Positions 8,120 to 17,067 of a stretch of 64,000 nucleotides of DNA are shown one piece after another. The notes under the pieces are model-generated. The model did no database searches, had not been told where the DNA came from, and was given only the letters and a program-made list of their open reading frames with translations. The stretch comes from Haliscomenobacter sp040401995 (GTDB taxonomy: Bacteria > Bacteroidota > Bacteroidia > Chitinophagales > Saprospiraceae): positions 1 to 64,000 of the forward strand of contig JBBANM010000027.1 of assembly GCA_040401995.1 (NCBI GenBank), written 5' to 3'. Position numbers and translations under genes: made by a program. The first letter of the stretch is position 1. The number at the start of each line of letters is the position of its first letter.

Positions 8120-9523
8120 ATGAACGAACAACTACTACAAGATTTTGCACAAATAGAACAATTGCTGGATGCCGTCAAAAAACAAGGAACGGATTACCTG
8201 CAGCACCTGACTACCCGCAGCAGCGTAGGACAAAAACCACCATCAAAACCTTCGACTTTATCGGCTCAGGGTGTCGGAACCCTCAATGCATTGAAGCAAT
8301 TCAACACCCGTTTTGAACCACTCATGGTCGCCTCTTCGGGGCCGCGCTACTGGGGTTTTGTAACTGGCGGCGCAACGCCAGCCTCGATAGTGGGTGATTG
8401 GTTAACCACTATATACGATCAAAACCCGCAGGGAACAACGGCTCAAGGCGACGTTTCTGCGTTGATAGAGCTGGAAACCATACAGTTGCTTTTAGAGCTT
8501 TTTGAATTGCCCAAGGATTTTCTAGGCGGCTTTGTTACCGGAGCTACCCTATCTAACTTTACTTGTTTGGCGGTAGCGCGACAATGGTTGGGAAATCAGC
8601 TGGGCAAGGACTTTGCCAAAGAGGGTATTTCCGGTCAGCTGCACGTACTTACCGCAACACCGCATTCCTCGGCAGTTAAATCCTTGGCAATGTTGGGTTT
8701 GGGGAGCAACAATTTTACCAAAATCCAAGTGCTTACGGGCAATCGCGAGGCCATAGATGTAGCGGATTTGGAAGAAAAAATATTGGAACTGCATGGTCAG
8801 CCTTTTATTCTTATCACCAGCGGCGGCACAGTGAATACTGTTGATTTTGATGATTTTGAGGCCATCACTGCGTTGAAGGCAAAATACAATTTTTGGTGGC
8901 ATATTGATGCCGCGTTTGGCGCATTTGCCGTGCTTTCGCCTACTCACCGCCACCTGCTCCATGGCTGGGAACAAGCAGATAGCATCACCGTCGATTGTCA
9001 CAAATGGTTGAATGTACCTTATGAAAACGCGGTTTTTTTCGTCAAAGAAAAACACAATCGCCTACAAGTGGAAACCTTTCAAAATTCCAATGCGCCGTAT
9101 TTGGGCAACCCCTTGGAAAACTTTAGTTACTTGAATTTTTTGCCAGAAAATTCGCGTCGTTTGCGGGCTTTGCCGGTTTGGTTTGCCCTGCAGGCTTATG
9201 GAAAAACGGGCTTGGCTAGCGTGGTTGAAACCTGTATTCAGGCAGCCCAAACCTTTGGCGAATTTATTGAAAGCCATCCTGGTTTTGAGTTATTGGCGCC
9301 GGTGCGATTGAATACGGTTTGTTTCACTTTGAGCGGCGCGGAAAATCAAGACCACGTGCAAACATTTTTGACTCAGCTCAATAATTCCGGCCTGGTTTTT
9401 ATGACACCCACGGTTTACAATGGCAAAAAAGGCATCCGTGCTGCTTTTGTCAATTGGCTAACCAAGGAAGACGATGTGCGATTGGTAACCGATAAGATGG
9501 GGGAGCTTTTGAAAAACATGTAG
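8120..9523 (+). CDS. PLP-dependent group II decarboxylase/aminotransferase-fold protein
   Basis: A 467-residue fold-type I PLP enzyme of the group II amino-acid decarboxylase family (Glu/aromatic amino acid decarboxylases). The Schiff-base lysine is Lys295 in VDCHKW, the pyridine-nitrogen aspartate is Asp263 in HIDAAFG, and His182 in TPHSSAVKS is the ring-stacking residue. Length matches the family. The substrate cannot be assigned: typical options are decarboxylation of glutamate, aspartate or aromatic amino acids. The gene sits between an FMN reductase (24 nt) and a lipoprotein gene (about 40 nt) on the same strand. Confidence 0.82.
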   Translation: MNEQLLQDFAQIEQLLDAVKKQGTDYLQHLTTRSSVGQKPPSKPSTLSAQGVGTLNALKQFNTRFEPLMVASSGPRYWGFVTGGATPASIVGDWLTTIYDQNPQGTTAQGDVSALIELETIQLLLELFELPKDFLGGFVTGATLSNFTCLAVARQWLGNQLGKDFAKEGISGQLHVLTATPHSSAVKSLAMLGLGSNNFTKIQVLTGNREAIDVADLEEKILELHGQPFILITSGGTVNTVDFDDFEAITALKAKYNFWWHIDAAFGAFAVLSPTHRHLLHGWEQADSITVDCHKWLNVPYENAVFFVKEKHNRLQVETFQNSNAPYLGNPLENFSYLNFLPENSRRLRALPVWFALQAYGKTGLASVVETCIQAAQTFGEFIESHPGFELLAPVRLNTVCFTLSGAENQDHVQTFLTQLNNSGLVFMTPTVYNGKKGIRAAFVNWLTKEDDVRLVTDKMGELLKNM

Positions 9524-9562
9524 TCGAAAGTTCTTAAATTGATGCATCAATTTACCAAAACC

Positions 9563-10540
9563 ATGAAAAAACACCACATTCCCTTAATCCTTTTGCTTAT
9601 GATCTCATTGTTTGGTTGTGTCAATAAAAAGCAAGCCCGTAAAGACGCCGGCGTTTGGTTGGAAAAAAACTTTCCACAGCAGTTTGAGGTTACCCAAACT
9701 CGCTACGCGGAAAACCTGTGGATATCGAGTAATTACGATGATTTCAGACTGGTGGTTCAAGATAAAAAAGACCCCGCTATTGCATTTACCATAACCTGGA
9801 ACATCAAATCAGCCAATGGCGGTATCTCCGTAGAGGCCGTACAAGCGGCTTATACTTTGGCAAAAACCGAAGTATTTGAAGCCCGGGACTTACTAGGTTT
9901 GTTTGTTAAAAATGGTTTTCAGCAAATTAGGGTGGGGGTGTCGATGCCAAAACGAAGATCCAAACTGGTAGACATCCTGCTTTTGATGGATACGTTTCCT
10001 GAAAAAAGGGATCAATTGTTGCTGGCTACCCAAAAAGTTCTAAAATCCTGGCCCAAAAACCCCGATACGGATTTTTGGGTCTATTTTATGGATGCCAAAT
10101 ATTTTGAGGGGGAACCTGCTAAAGTGTTGAACGGCGGGGAGGTGCATGTTTGGAGCGGCAACAAACGCAACGCTGCCGTGATCAGTTTTGAAGGGGAAAA
10201 TTTTACGCAACTGACTTTAGCAGAAATTCGAACCCAATTAACTTTAAATCTGGATGGTCAATATGTACTAAAACACTATACCGAGCAAGCCTTGGCGCTG
10301 GCAAAAACATGGGCTGACGAGCATCAAAAGCCCAAGATTTACTTGCGGTTTGATGGCATCACTTCGACGCTCAACGATAAAGATCACTTGGCCATTGATT
10401 TTTCTTTTCCCTATTTTTTGACCGCCGAAGCTGCTGCTGCCGAACCGAAGGTGGATGAAAAAGTAGAGGGCTACATTTCCGGTACTTTCCAAATTGATCA
10501 AAAAACCTTGACCAATGTTTCGGCGATGAAGAATTTTTAA
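9563..10540 (+). CDS. Hypothetical lipoprotein
   Basis: A 325-residue protein with a type II signal peptide: MKKHHIPLILLLMISLFGC, with the lipidated cysteine at residue 19. The frame is open from a TTG at 9539, but the ATG at 9563 gives the proper lipoprotein start. The mature part has no motif that I recognise. It alternates beta-like stretches with charged helices. It would be anchored to the inner or outer membrane facing the periplasm. It is the third gene after the FMN reductase and decarboxylase genes and ends in a hairpin. Confidence 0.65.
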   Translation: MKKHHIPLILLLMISLFGCVNKKQARKDAGVWLEKNFPQQFEVTQTRYAENLWISSNYDDFRLVVQDKKDPAIAFTITWNIKSANGGISVEAVQAAYTLAKTEVFEARDLLGLFVKNGFQQIRVGVSMPKRRSKLVDILLLMDTFPEKRDQLLLATQKVLKSWPKNPDTDFWVYFMDAKYFEGEPAKVLNGGEVHVWSGNKRNAAVISFEGENFTQLTLAEIRTQLTLNLDGQYVLKHYTEQALALAKTWADEHQKPKIYLRFDGITSTLNDKDHLAIDFSFPYFLTAEAAAAEPKVDEKVEGYISGTFQIDQKTLTNVSAMKNF

Positions 10541-10628
10541 CCTAGTAAATTCACCAGGCTATGATGTGATTTACTAGGTTAGTTTTCTAAAAAAGAAGGT
10601 TAAGCAACCCCGCCTAACCTCCTTTTTT
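10539..10628. terminator. Two hairpins between convergent genes
   Basis: AACCTAGTAAAT (10539-10550) pairs perfectly with ATTTACTAGGTT (10569-10580), overlapping the lipoprotein stop codon. A second stem, 10589-10605 with 10612-10628, is flanked by A6 and T6 runs, as expected of a bidirectional terminator for the convergent genes on either side. Confidence 0.7.
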
Positions 10629-10635
10629 CCAACAC

Positions 10636-12546
10636 CTACTGACTAATCAACACCATTTTTACCGCATCCCATTTGGATACATCACGGTAAAAATTGACCA
10701 TATCGGCATATTTCGCGGCGGGTTGCTCGGTGGCATTGACCTCCAGTTTTCTTGACACGGTGATCTGCTGATTTCCTAGCTCTTTGACACTCACCGTGTA
10801 AACACCAAACTCCGATTCAATTTTCTTTTCGGTAAATGGTAGGGTTTCAATCGAAAATCCAGCTGGAAGTTGAAAAACCAGTCGGTTTTCCTGAATGTAA
10901 CCTTTGCGCACAATAACCGGCTGACGGCGGTTCTCCATCTTAGCGGGTATTTTGGTCAGCGGATTCAAGGGGTTGAAAGGAACGAAAAGGCGTTTCCCGG
11001 ATCGACTACCCAAACGCCCCAAGTTGGCTTTGAGGGTCATTTTTGCGGTAGGTGTTTCTCGACTGGCTGTAATGTCCAAGCTATCGAGGCGACTGATGGA
11101 AAAATCGGTTTTTTCCAAAAAATATTTGCGGCGATCTACCGCGTTTAATTGCTCCGCCAAAGCACGAGGAAACTCTTGTCGTGATCCCTGGTAGTCGGTT
11201 TTGGAATTTAGGATGCCCATTCCATCGGGCTGGATGGCAATATCAGCCTGCCAAGTTTCTTGATTGAATTGCTTAGGGTAATCAGGGGTTTTGATGATTT
11301 GGCCGCCATTTTCAGTAACCAACACCACTTGTCGGTTGGCATTGTTGGCGCCAATGTAATTTGGCGGATCGGTGTTAGAGGTACACTCAAGCCAAATTTT
11401 TTCTTCGGGCACGTACAGAATCATGTGGTTAAAGCTTGGGGAAGGCGCTGCATCAAGGTCAATTGGATGAGGCACCGGACTATTTTGGATCACTACATTA
11501 TAAGCATTGATACCCGCTATCTTCAATAAAGAGCGCATGAAATTCGACAAAGCTTTACAATCGCCGTATTTGTTTTTATAGACATAGGATGCGGGAAAAG
11601 GTTTCCAGCCGCCAATGCCTAATTGCACGCTCACATAGCGCATATTGTCTTGTAAGTAGTGGTAAAGGAAATCGATCTTTTCTTTTCGGGTAGATAATTC
11701 AGCCAGTTTGGGTTGCAATTGCGCTACTAATTCTTCTGGAAGAATCTCTGTACCCTCATATAACTTGCTTAAAAAAACGCCAAAACTTTTCCAACTTCGC
11801 ATACTTCCTGGGATTTTTTCCACTGCAAAAGTGTCAAGCGCCAAACGTAACCGAGGTAAAATCAAATATTCGTCAGGACCGTAAGGTTCTTCTTTGATGG
11901 CTGGTAAATTTTTTAAACTCCAGTGATAGGTTTTGGAGTCTGTTGTTGAAGTAATCGTAGGCTCTAGTTGGATATTTTTACTAGAATACAACAAATTCAT
12001 CGATTTAGGAAGGGTAACAGATAATTGGGCTTTTTGCACGGATTCGTCATAATCTTGTATGGTCCAATCTGACATATAAGCAAGCAACAACCCTTTTACT
12101 TTTTGTTCATATTCCCATTCTAGCGTAAATGGGTAAGTCATTCCCAATACTTCTAAACGTTTGTAGCGTCTGTCTTGATAAATGGTTGAACTACTAATCG
12201 AAGCCAAATCTTGAAAGTCATCTTTTTTGTAATTTTTGATGGGTAATCCAAGTTGATCGTAAATATTGGCTGATAAATGAGATAAGGGTGAATCCGGAGT
12301 ATAGGGGATTCTAATAATGTTCCCTTCGGTCTCTGGATTTAAAATAGTGATCGACTGCCGAATTTTGTACACCCCTTCGCTGGGCGATTCAATCTCGTAG
12401 CTGATGATTTGTTCGCGGATCACCACCGAAGCATCTTTTTTCAAAGAATCGCTGATGGTTGGTAAGAGCATAATTTGGGCATCCAGTTGAAGGATGCCCA
12501 AGCTAAGTAAGATTAGTAAGGTTGTTTTTCTCATGTTAGGGGTCAT
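10636..12546 (-). CDS. DUF3857/transglutaminase-like protein, catalytic Cys present
   Basis: A 636-residue secreted protein (signal peptide about 6-24, ending LDAQ) with an N-terminal DUF3857 beta-domain and a central transglutaminase-like domain. Cys330 in KYGDC and His374 in SFNHM are kept; the acid position has Glu387 (WLECTS). It is the last gene of a row of three related genes and the only one with an intact Cys-His pair. Its ATG overlaps the stop of the preceding paralogue by 4 nt, indicating translational coupling. The family is thought to act as periplasmic or surface peptidase/cross-linking-like proteins, but no reaction is established. Confidence 0.85.
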   Translation of the reverse strand: MTPNMRKTTLLILLSLGILQLDAQIMLLPTISDSLKKDASVVIREQIISYEIESPSEGVYKIRQSITILNPETEGNIIRIPYTPDSPLSHLSANIYDQLGLPIKNYKKDDFQDLASISSSTIYQDRRYKRLEVLGMTYPFTLEWEYEQKVKGLLLAYMSDWTIQDYDESVQKAQLSVTLPKSMNLLYSSKNIQLEPTITSTTDSKTYHWSLKNLPAIKEEPYGPDEYLILPRLRLALDTFAVEKIPGSMRSWKSFGVFLSKLYEGTEILPEELVAQLQPKLAELSTRKEKIDFLYHYLQDNMRYVSVQLGIGGWKPFPASYVYKNKYGDCKALSNFMRSLLKIAGINAYNVVIQNSPVPHPIDLDAAPSPSFNHMILYVPEEKIWLECTSNTDPPNYIGANNANRQVVLVTENGGQIIKTPDYPKQFNQETWQADIAIQPDGMGILNSKTDYQGSRQEFPRALAEQLNAVDRRKYFLEKTDFSISRLDSLDITASRETPTAKMTLKANLGRLGSRSGKRLFVPFNPLNPLTKIPAKMENRRQPVIVRKGYIQENRLVFQLPAGFSIETLPFTEKKIESEFGVYTVSVKELGNQQITVSRKLEVNATEQPAAKYADMVNFYRDVSKWDAVKMVLISQ

Positions 12547-14537
12547 TTGTCGGCCAAAACAGCCTTTTTCAATACGATTTGCTCTTGTTGTTTTTCGATG
12601 ATGAGGTCAAAAAACTTCTTGATCTCGGAGTAGTCCTCAGGATCAAAATTGAGTCGATTGAGCTGGGTAGTTACGGTAATTTGAATCCGGGAATCTTTTT
12701 TGGCCGCCAACAAGGTGAACTTCCCAGCATTTGCGGGCAAAACGAGATTGGTAGGCTCAGGTAAATCTTCTACTACATAACCAGGAGGGGTTTCCAGGTT
12801 CAAAATGTAGCGGTGAGACATCGGGAAAGGAATATTCACCGGGTAAATGCGATCAACCAGCGTAAATGGATTTTTATCAAAAACTGGATGAAGCACTGGA
12901 TTAATGTAAATAAAATCGCCATTGGTCGTTACGCCATTGGGGATATTGACTATTGCATTGTAACGCAATGGTTTATAAATATCTTCCGCATTGGTCACTT
13001 TAACGGAATCGTATTGAATATTGGCAGCCGTAGCCGATATGTTTTCATCAGATTTTGAGGTCGCTTCAGCAGCTTTATCTTTGGAGGAGCCCAATAAATC
13101 TTTTCGCACCTCTTCGCCGGCGTATCCTTCATATGATGCAGCATAAACCCCTTTCATTGCGCCATCCTCTTTCAATTTTACTGTAAACATCCGGGTAGAA
13201 GTGGAATTGCTCGGGGGGATAGGTTTCCAACTGGGTTCGGTGGGATGCAAGACCCAGCCAACGCTGTTCAATGCATTTTCATTAAGTAAGCCTAGGGGGC
13301 GGTATTTACTGGTGGCGTCTAGCAGGTAGGTTTTGCCATTGAGTTCTAAGTAGGCTACCACGTAGTTGAATTGATCAACAATGGGGTAAAGCTCAATAGG
13401 TTGGCCATTGTCGCGAGTACTGATGAGCATGGGGTAAGCCGTTAGTCCAAAAGCTTTGAGTAGCCCTACCACCAATAGATTGATCTCCGCTACCGAGCCT
13501 TTTTTGCTTTTATAACATTTGTCGAGCTCTTCACTCGCCCAAATGGTTTCCACTTCATTCCATTCGATGTTTTGGCGCACAAAATCATACACCGCATTCA
13601 TTTTTTCTTCGGGTGTTTTGGCCGCGTTTACCGTTATTCCAGCTGCATCAAAAGCGTCTTCAAAAGTTCCGCGCATTTTAATTCTTTTGCCTAGGGATTC
13701 GTGTTCAGTTAATCTTTCTGCCAGCTTGGGCCAGGAACTGAGCTCAGGCTTCATTATGCCCCTTTCTTTTACCGCACTGAGCTGGAATTTGATGTGAGAA
13801 AGGTAATCGTCCATGGTGGTGATGAACGACTCTCGTTTCATAGCAGGCATATCTTTTGCGCCTAAAACATAGTTCATCACCCGCATACTGGAGTTGGCTT
13901 CAAGCGTCTCAATGCGGGCATCGGTCTGTACAATTTGAGGCGGCTGTCCGGTTTGGAGCTGAACATATTCAACAAATTCCGGTATTTTAAGGTGATATTG
14001 ACTCCACACGACTGGAATATTGCCCTGGAAATACCAGGTTGGTAAGCGGAAGTAATTTTTTATCGCCTTGGTGTATCGAAATTCAATGACACTACCCTCG
14101 CGGACATCCGGGAAGGTAAATTTGATGCGAGTATAGTTGTCACTGACTTTTTCCTCGAAAAAATCTTTGCGCTCCACCGTTCGTTTGCTGCCATCGGGTT
14201 GAAAAATTTGGGCTTTTACATCGGTGATGTTTTCGAATTTGTCTTTGCTGTAAAAAGGAATAACGATATCGCCTTCGTCAAAACCTGTTCGCTTAAGGAT
14301 CTTAACTCGCTTGTGGCAATCCAGCATAACCCTTACCTCATCAGCACCGGAAAGATCAAAGTAAAGTTCGCCAAGATCCGCTAAAACCACGGCTGCCGCA
14401 CTGGTGTCTTTGGGGTAAACTTTCATCTTCAAATCGCTTTCTGGGATTTTTCCCCATTTGATTTCTGGAGTTTGTGCTGTTAAAATACAGCATAAACAGC
14501 TGGTAACAAGACTGGAAATGAATAGTTTTAGATTCAT
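12543..14537 (-). CDS. DUF3857/transglutaminase-like protein, catalytic residues lost
   Basis: A 664-residue paralogue of the neighbouring proteins. I prefer the ATG at 14535-14537 (MNLKLFISSLVTSCLCC..., a signal peptide ending TAQ) over the longer frame. The DUF3857 domain spans roughly 40-230 and the transglutaminase-like domain 290-430. In the catalytic block, KKGSV replaces KYGDC, so Val349 sits where the nucleophilic cysteine should be, and Tyr392 (FNYVV) replaces the histidine; Asp407 (LLDATS) remains. It is probably a non-catalytic structural or binding version. It overlaps the next gene by 4 nt. Confidence 0.85.
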   Translation of the reverse strand: MNLKLFISSLVTSCLCCILTAQTPEIKWGKIPESDLKMKVYPKDTSAAAVVLADLGELYFDLSGADEVRVMLDCHKRVKILKRTGFDEGDIVIPFYSKDKFENITDVKAQIFQPDGSKRTVERKDFFEEKVSDNYTRIKFTFPDVREGSVIEFRYTKAIKNYFRLPTWYFQGNIPVVWSQYHLKIPEFVEYVQLQTGQPPQIVQTDARIETLEANSSMRVMNYVLGAKDMPAMKRESFITTMDDYLSHIKFQLSAVKERGIMKPELSSWPKLAERLTEHESLGKRIKMRGTFEDAFDAAGITVNAAKTPEEKMNAVYDFVRQNIEWNEVETIWASEELDKCYKSKKGSVAEINLLVVGLLKAFGLTAYPMLISTRDNGQPIELYPIVDQFNYVVAYLELNGKTYLLDATSKYRPLGLLNENALNSVGWVLHPTEPSWKPIPPSNSTSTRMFTVKLKEDGAMKGVYAASYEGYAGEEVRKDLLGSSKDKAAEATSKSDENISATAANIQYDSVKVTNAEDIYKPLRYNAIVNIPNGVTTNGDFIYINPVLHPVFDKNPFTLVDRIYPVNIPFPMSHRYILNLETPPGYVVEDLPEPTNLVLPANAGKFTLLAAKKDSRIQITVTTQLNRLNFDPEDYSEIKKFFDLIIEKQQEQIVLKKAVLADK

Positions 14538-14846
14538 TTTTTGGAGATTGAATTGAGTTATATAGTTAAATACAGAATAATTGATTTTTTGAACGAGGAT
14601 AAATTTTTGTAAAAAAAACAGCACACCAACCAAGACAGCAATGAAGCTATAAAGGAAGTTGAAGGTATTAAAAAGCTGTTATTTAATGGTTTAGACTTAG
14701 AAGCTTAAACAAAAAGGCATTGTGCCAAATCTTTGACCAAAAGTTCTTTATACGACCTAGATGAGAAAAAATGTAAGCTTGGCGGTTACATCCACCTTTT
14801 TAATAATAACAAATACTTGGCTTAGATATTGTTGCGTAGAACACAA
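14538..14846. other. Intergenic gap between DUF3857 paralogues
   Basis: About 300 bases without a convincing gene. It is AT-rich and holds the presumed leader of the 12.5-14.5 kb gene. I see no TAnnTTTG box and no RNA motif. Confidence 0.4.
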
Positions 14847-14880
14847 ATAATCCTGAAACCAAATTTGATTTCAGGATTAT
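14847..14880 (-). terminator. Hairpin after the first DUF3857 gene
   Basis: ATAATCCTGAAA (14847-14858) pairs perfectly with TTTCAGGATTAT (14869-14880) around a 10-nt loop, 28 nt past the stop of the 14908-16899 gene. There is no strong T-run, so it may be a weak terminator or an mRNA 3' stabiliser. Confidence 0.5.
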
Positions 14881-14907
14881 AGACGATTTCAGTTAGGTTG
14901 AGTCACC

Positions 14908-16899
14908 TTATTTTTTAGAAACTTTTTTCTTTTTTAACACAATGTACTCCGTCTGTTTTTCGGTCAACAAAAAGAAAAAATTCTTAATGCTTTGATAATC
15001 ATCTACTGGGAAATTGATTTGTTTGATTTCGGTGTTGATGCTCACCTGGATGGTATTTCCTTTTTGCACCGCGGTATAATCATATTTGCCAGCATCTTTG
15101 GGCAAAACGATGTTAAGGGTATCAGGCAAATGCTGGATGGCATATCCATCTGGAATGCTAAGGGTAAAAAGGTAGTTGTTCACAATGGGGTAGGGGATGT
15201 TTACCGGGTATTTGCGAACGACTTGTGTCAATGGGTTCGACTCAAAAATGGGTTGAATAACCGGGTTGATAAACAGCAAACTATCGCGGGTTTCCGCCCA
15301 GTCGGGTATGGTGACTTGTGCATTGTAAATGAGCGGTTTGTAAACGTTTTGTCCATTGACTACCTTAATCGAATCGTACTTCACATAAGAAACCTGAGCA
15401 GTAACATCTTCCGGGGTTTGATTTTCAAAAACCGTATTAGCGCCACCAAATAGCTCCTGTCTCACGTCAACTGCCGCGTAACTTTGGTAAGTAGCGTTCA
15501 ACTTGCCTTTTAAAGTTCCCTTGTCAGCCACTTGCATGGTAAACGTGCGCGTAGAGCGAGCAGTGTCAGGGATGATTTTTTTCCAAATGGGCTCGGTAGG
15601 GTGAACGGCCCAGCCTTTGGTATTGATGGCATTTTTGCCCAAGAGCCCCATCATGCGGAAGGGGCTGGTGGCATCGAGGTAATAATCTTTGCCTTCAACG
15701 GTGATCACCGCTACGACATAATTAAACTGCTCGACAATCGGGTGGCTATCAAAAGGTTGACCGTTGTCGCGTGTGCTGATGAGCATGGGATAGGCGGGCA
15801 AGCCAAAGGATTTGAGTAAGGCTACAACCAGCAAATTGATTTCAGCGCTTGATCCCTTTTTGCGGAGGAAAGCTTCATTTAAATCTTTATAGGCCCAAAT
15901 GTCATTGGTGCCGTCCCAAGCGATGCGTTGACGTACAAAATCATACACTCCTCTTATCTTTTCCAATGGAGTAGGCAAAGCATTGATTTTGTTGACAATC
16001 GAGTCAAAAGGGATGCTGTATTTCTCGGGCATCTTATATTTTTTTCCAAACGCCTCGTGTTCGGTCATCAGGTTGGCCAATTTTTTCCAGGTTGGCCAAT
16101 AGGTGTTCATAACGCCTTTGCTGTTCATGGTACCCGTTAATTGGAACGTCACGTGCGATAAATAGTCGTCCATGGTGGTGATAAATGGCTGAGGAGTTAT
16201 GCCGGGAAGATCATGAGCTGCCAATAAATAATTGGAGATCATCACCGAGTTGTTTTTGATCGGGTCAAAAGACTCGATAGGGTCGTAGGTTTCTTCAATT
16301 TGCGGTTTTTGACCAATTTGATTGACGACGTATTCAAAATATTCGGGAATTTTCAAATTGAGGATGCTCCAAGCTACCGGGATGTCTTCCTGGAAATACC
16401 AATTGGGGAGGCGATAGTAGTATTTAGAGGATTTAATATAGCGGTATTCGAGGATACACCCTTCCTTCAGATCGGGGAACGAAAAACGGATGGTGGCGTT
16501 GTTGCCGTCAATTTGCTCATCAATAAAATCGCTACGTTCCAGCGCCCGTTTTTTTCCATCTGGAAAAATGATTTGCGCTTTAAGATCAGTGATGATGTCG
16601 TATTTATCTTTGTATTGGTAAGAAATGCTAACCTGTCCTAGATTAAAAGCGCTTTTGTTGAATATTTTTACCCGCCGGTACCGCTCGATGACCACTCGCA
16701 GATCTTGACCCGATAGGTTGAAATAGACCAGTCCTAGTTTTGCCAATACGACCGCTGGGGCGTTTGGATCACCAGGGAAATAGGACATTTTGAGCTCGTT
16801 GTCGGATATCTTTCCCCATTTGAACTCAGGGATTTGCGCGTTTAATTGCACCAAAAAAAAGAGGGCAAATGAGCTGAGGAAAAAAGATTTCAAATTCAT
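14908..16899 (-). CDS. DUF3857/transglutaminase-like protein, catalytic residues lost
   Basis: A 663-residue secreted paralogue (signal peptide MNLKSFFLSSFALFFLVQLNA) and first of the tandem trio. It is closely related to the middle copy: both carry the motifs PEFKWGKI/PEIKWGKI, TTMDDYLSH and ISTRDNGQP at matching places. The catalytic cysteine position is Ser351 (KKGSS) and the histidine position is Tyr394 (FNYVV), while Asp409 (YLDATS) is kept. A hairpin separates it from the middle copy, so it may be expressed separately. Likely non-catalytic; the function is unknown. Confidence 0.85.
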   Translation of the reverse strand: MNLKSFFLSSFALFFLVQLNAQIPEFKWGKISDNELKMSYFPGDPNAPAVVLAKLGLVYFNLSGQDLRVVIERYRRVKIFNKSAFNLGQVSISYQYKDKYDIITDLKAQIIFPDGKKRALERSDFIDEQIDGNNATIRFSFPDLKEGCILEYRYIKSSKYYYRLPNWYFQEDIPVAWSILNLKIPEYFEYVVNQIGQKPQIEETYDPIESFDPIKNNSVMISNYLLAAHDLPGITPQPFITTMDDYLSHVTFQLTGTMNSKGVMNTYWPTWKKLANLMTEHEAFGKKYKMPEKYSIPFDSIVNKINALPTPLEKIRGVYDFVRQRIAWDGTNDIWAYKDLNEAFLRKKGSSAEINLLVVALLKSFGLPAYPMLISTRDNGQPFDSHPIVEQFNYVVAVITVEGKDYYLDATSPFRMMGLLGKNAINTKGWAVHPTEPIWKKIIPDTARSTRTFTMQVADKGTLKGKLNATYQSYAAVDVRQELFGGANTVFENQTPEDVTAQVSYVKYDSIKVVNGQNVYKPLIYNAQVTIPDWAETRDSLLFINPVIQPIFESNPLTQVVRKYPVNIPYPIVNNYLFTLSIPDGYAIQHLPDTLNIVLPKDAGKYDYTAVQKGNTIQVSINTEIKQINFPVDDYQSIKNFFFLLTEKQTEYIVLKKKKVSKK

Positions 16900-17067
16900 G
16901 TATCAACGGTATTTGATGGCAAAGATGTAAGTATTAATTGTAAAAGGTGCGTCGAAAAACGGAAACACACACCCTAAGATAAATTAAAAGCCCTAGTTTA
17001 AGTGTTAAGGAAATCGAAAAATAAGTAGCGAAAGGGTATTTCGCGTTACAATTCAAAACCCTTCACC

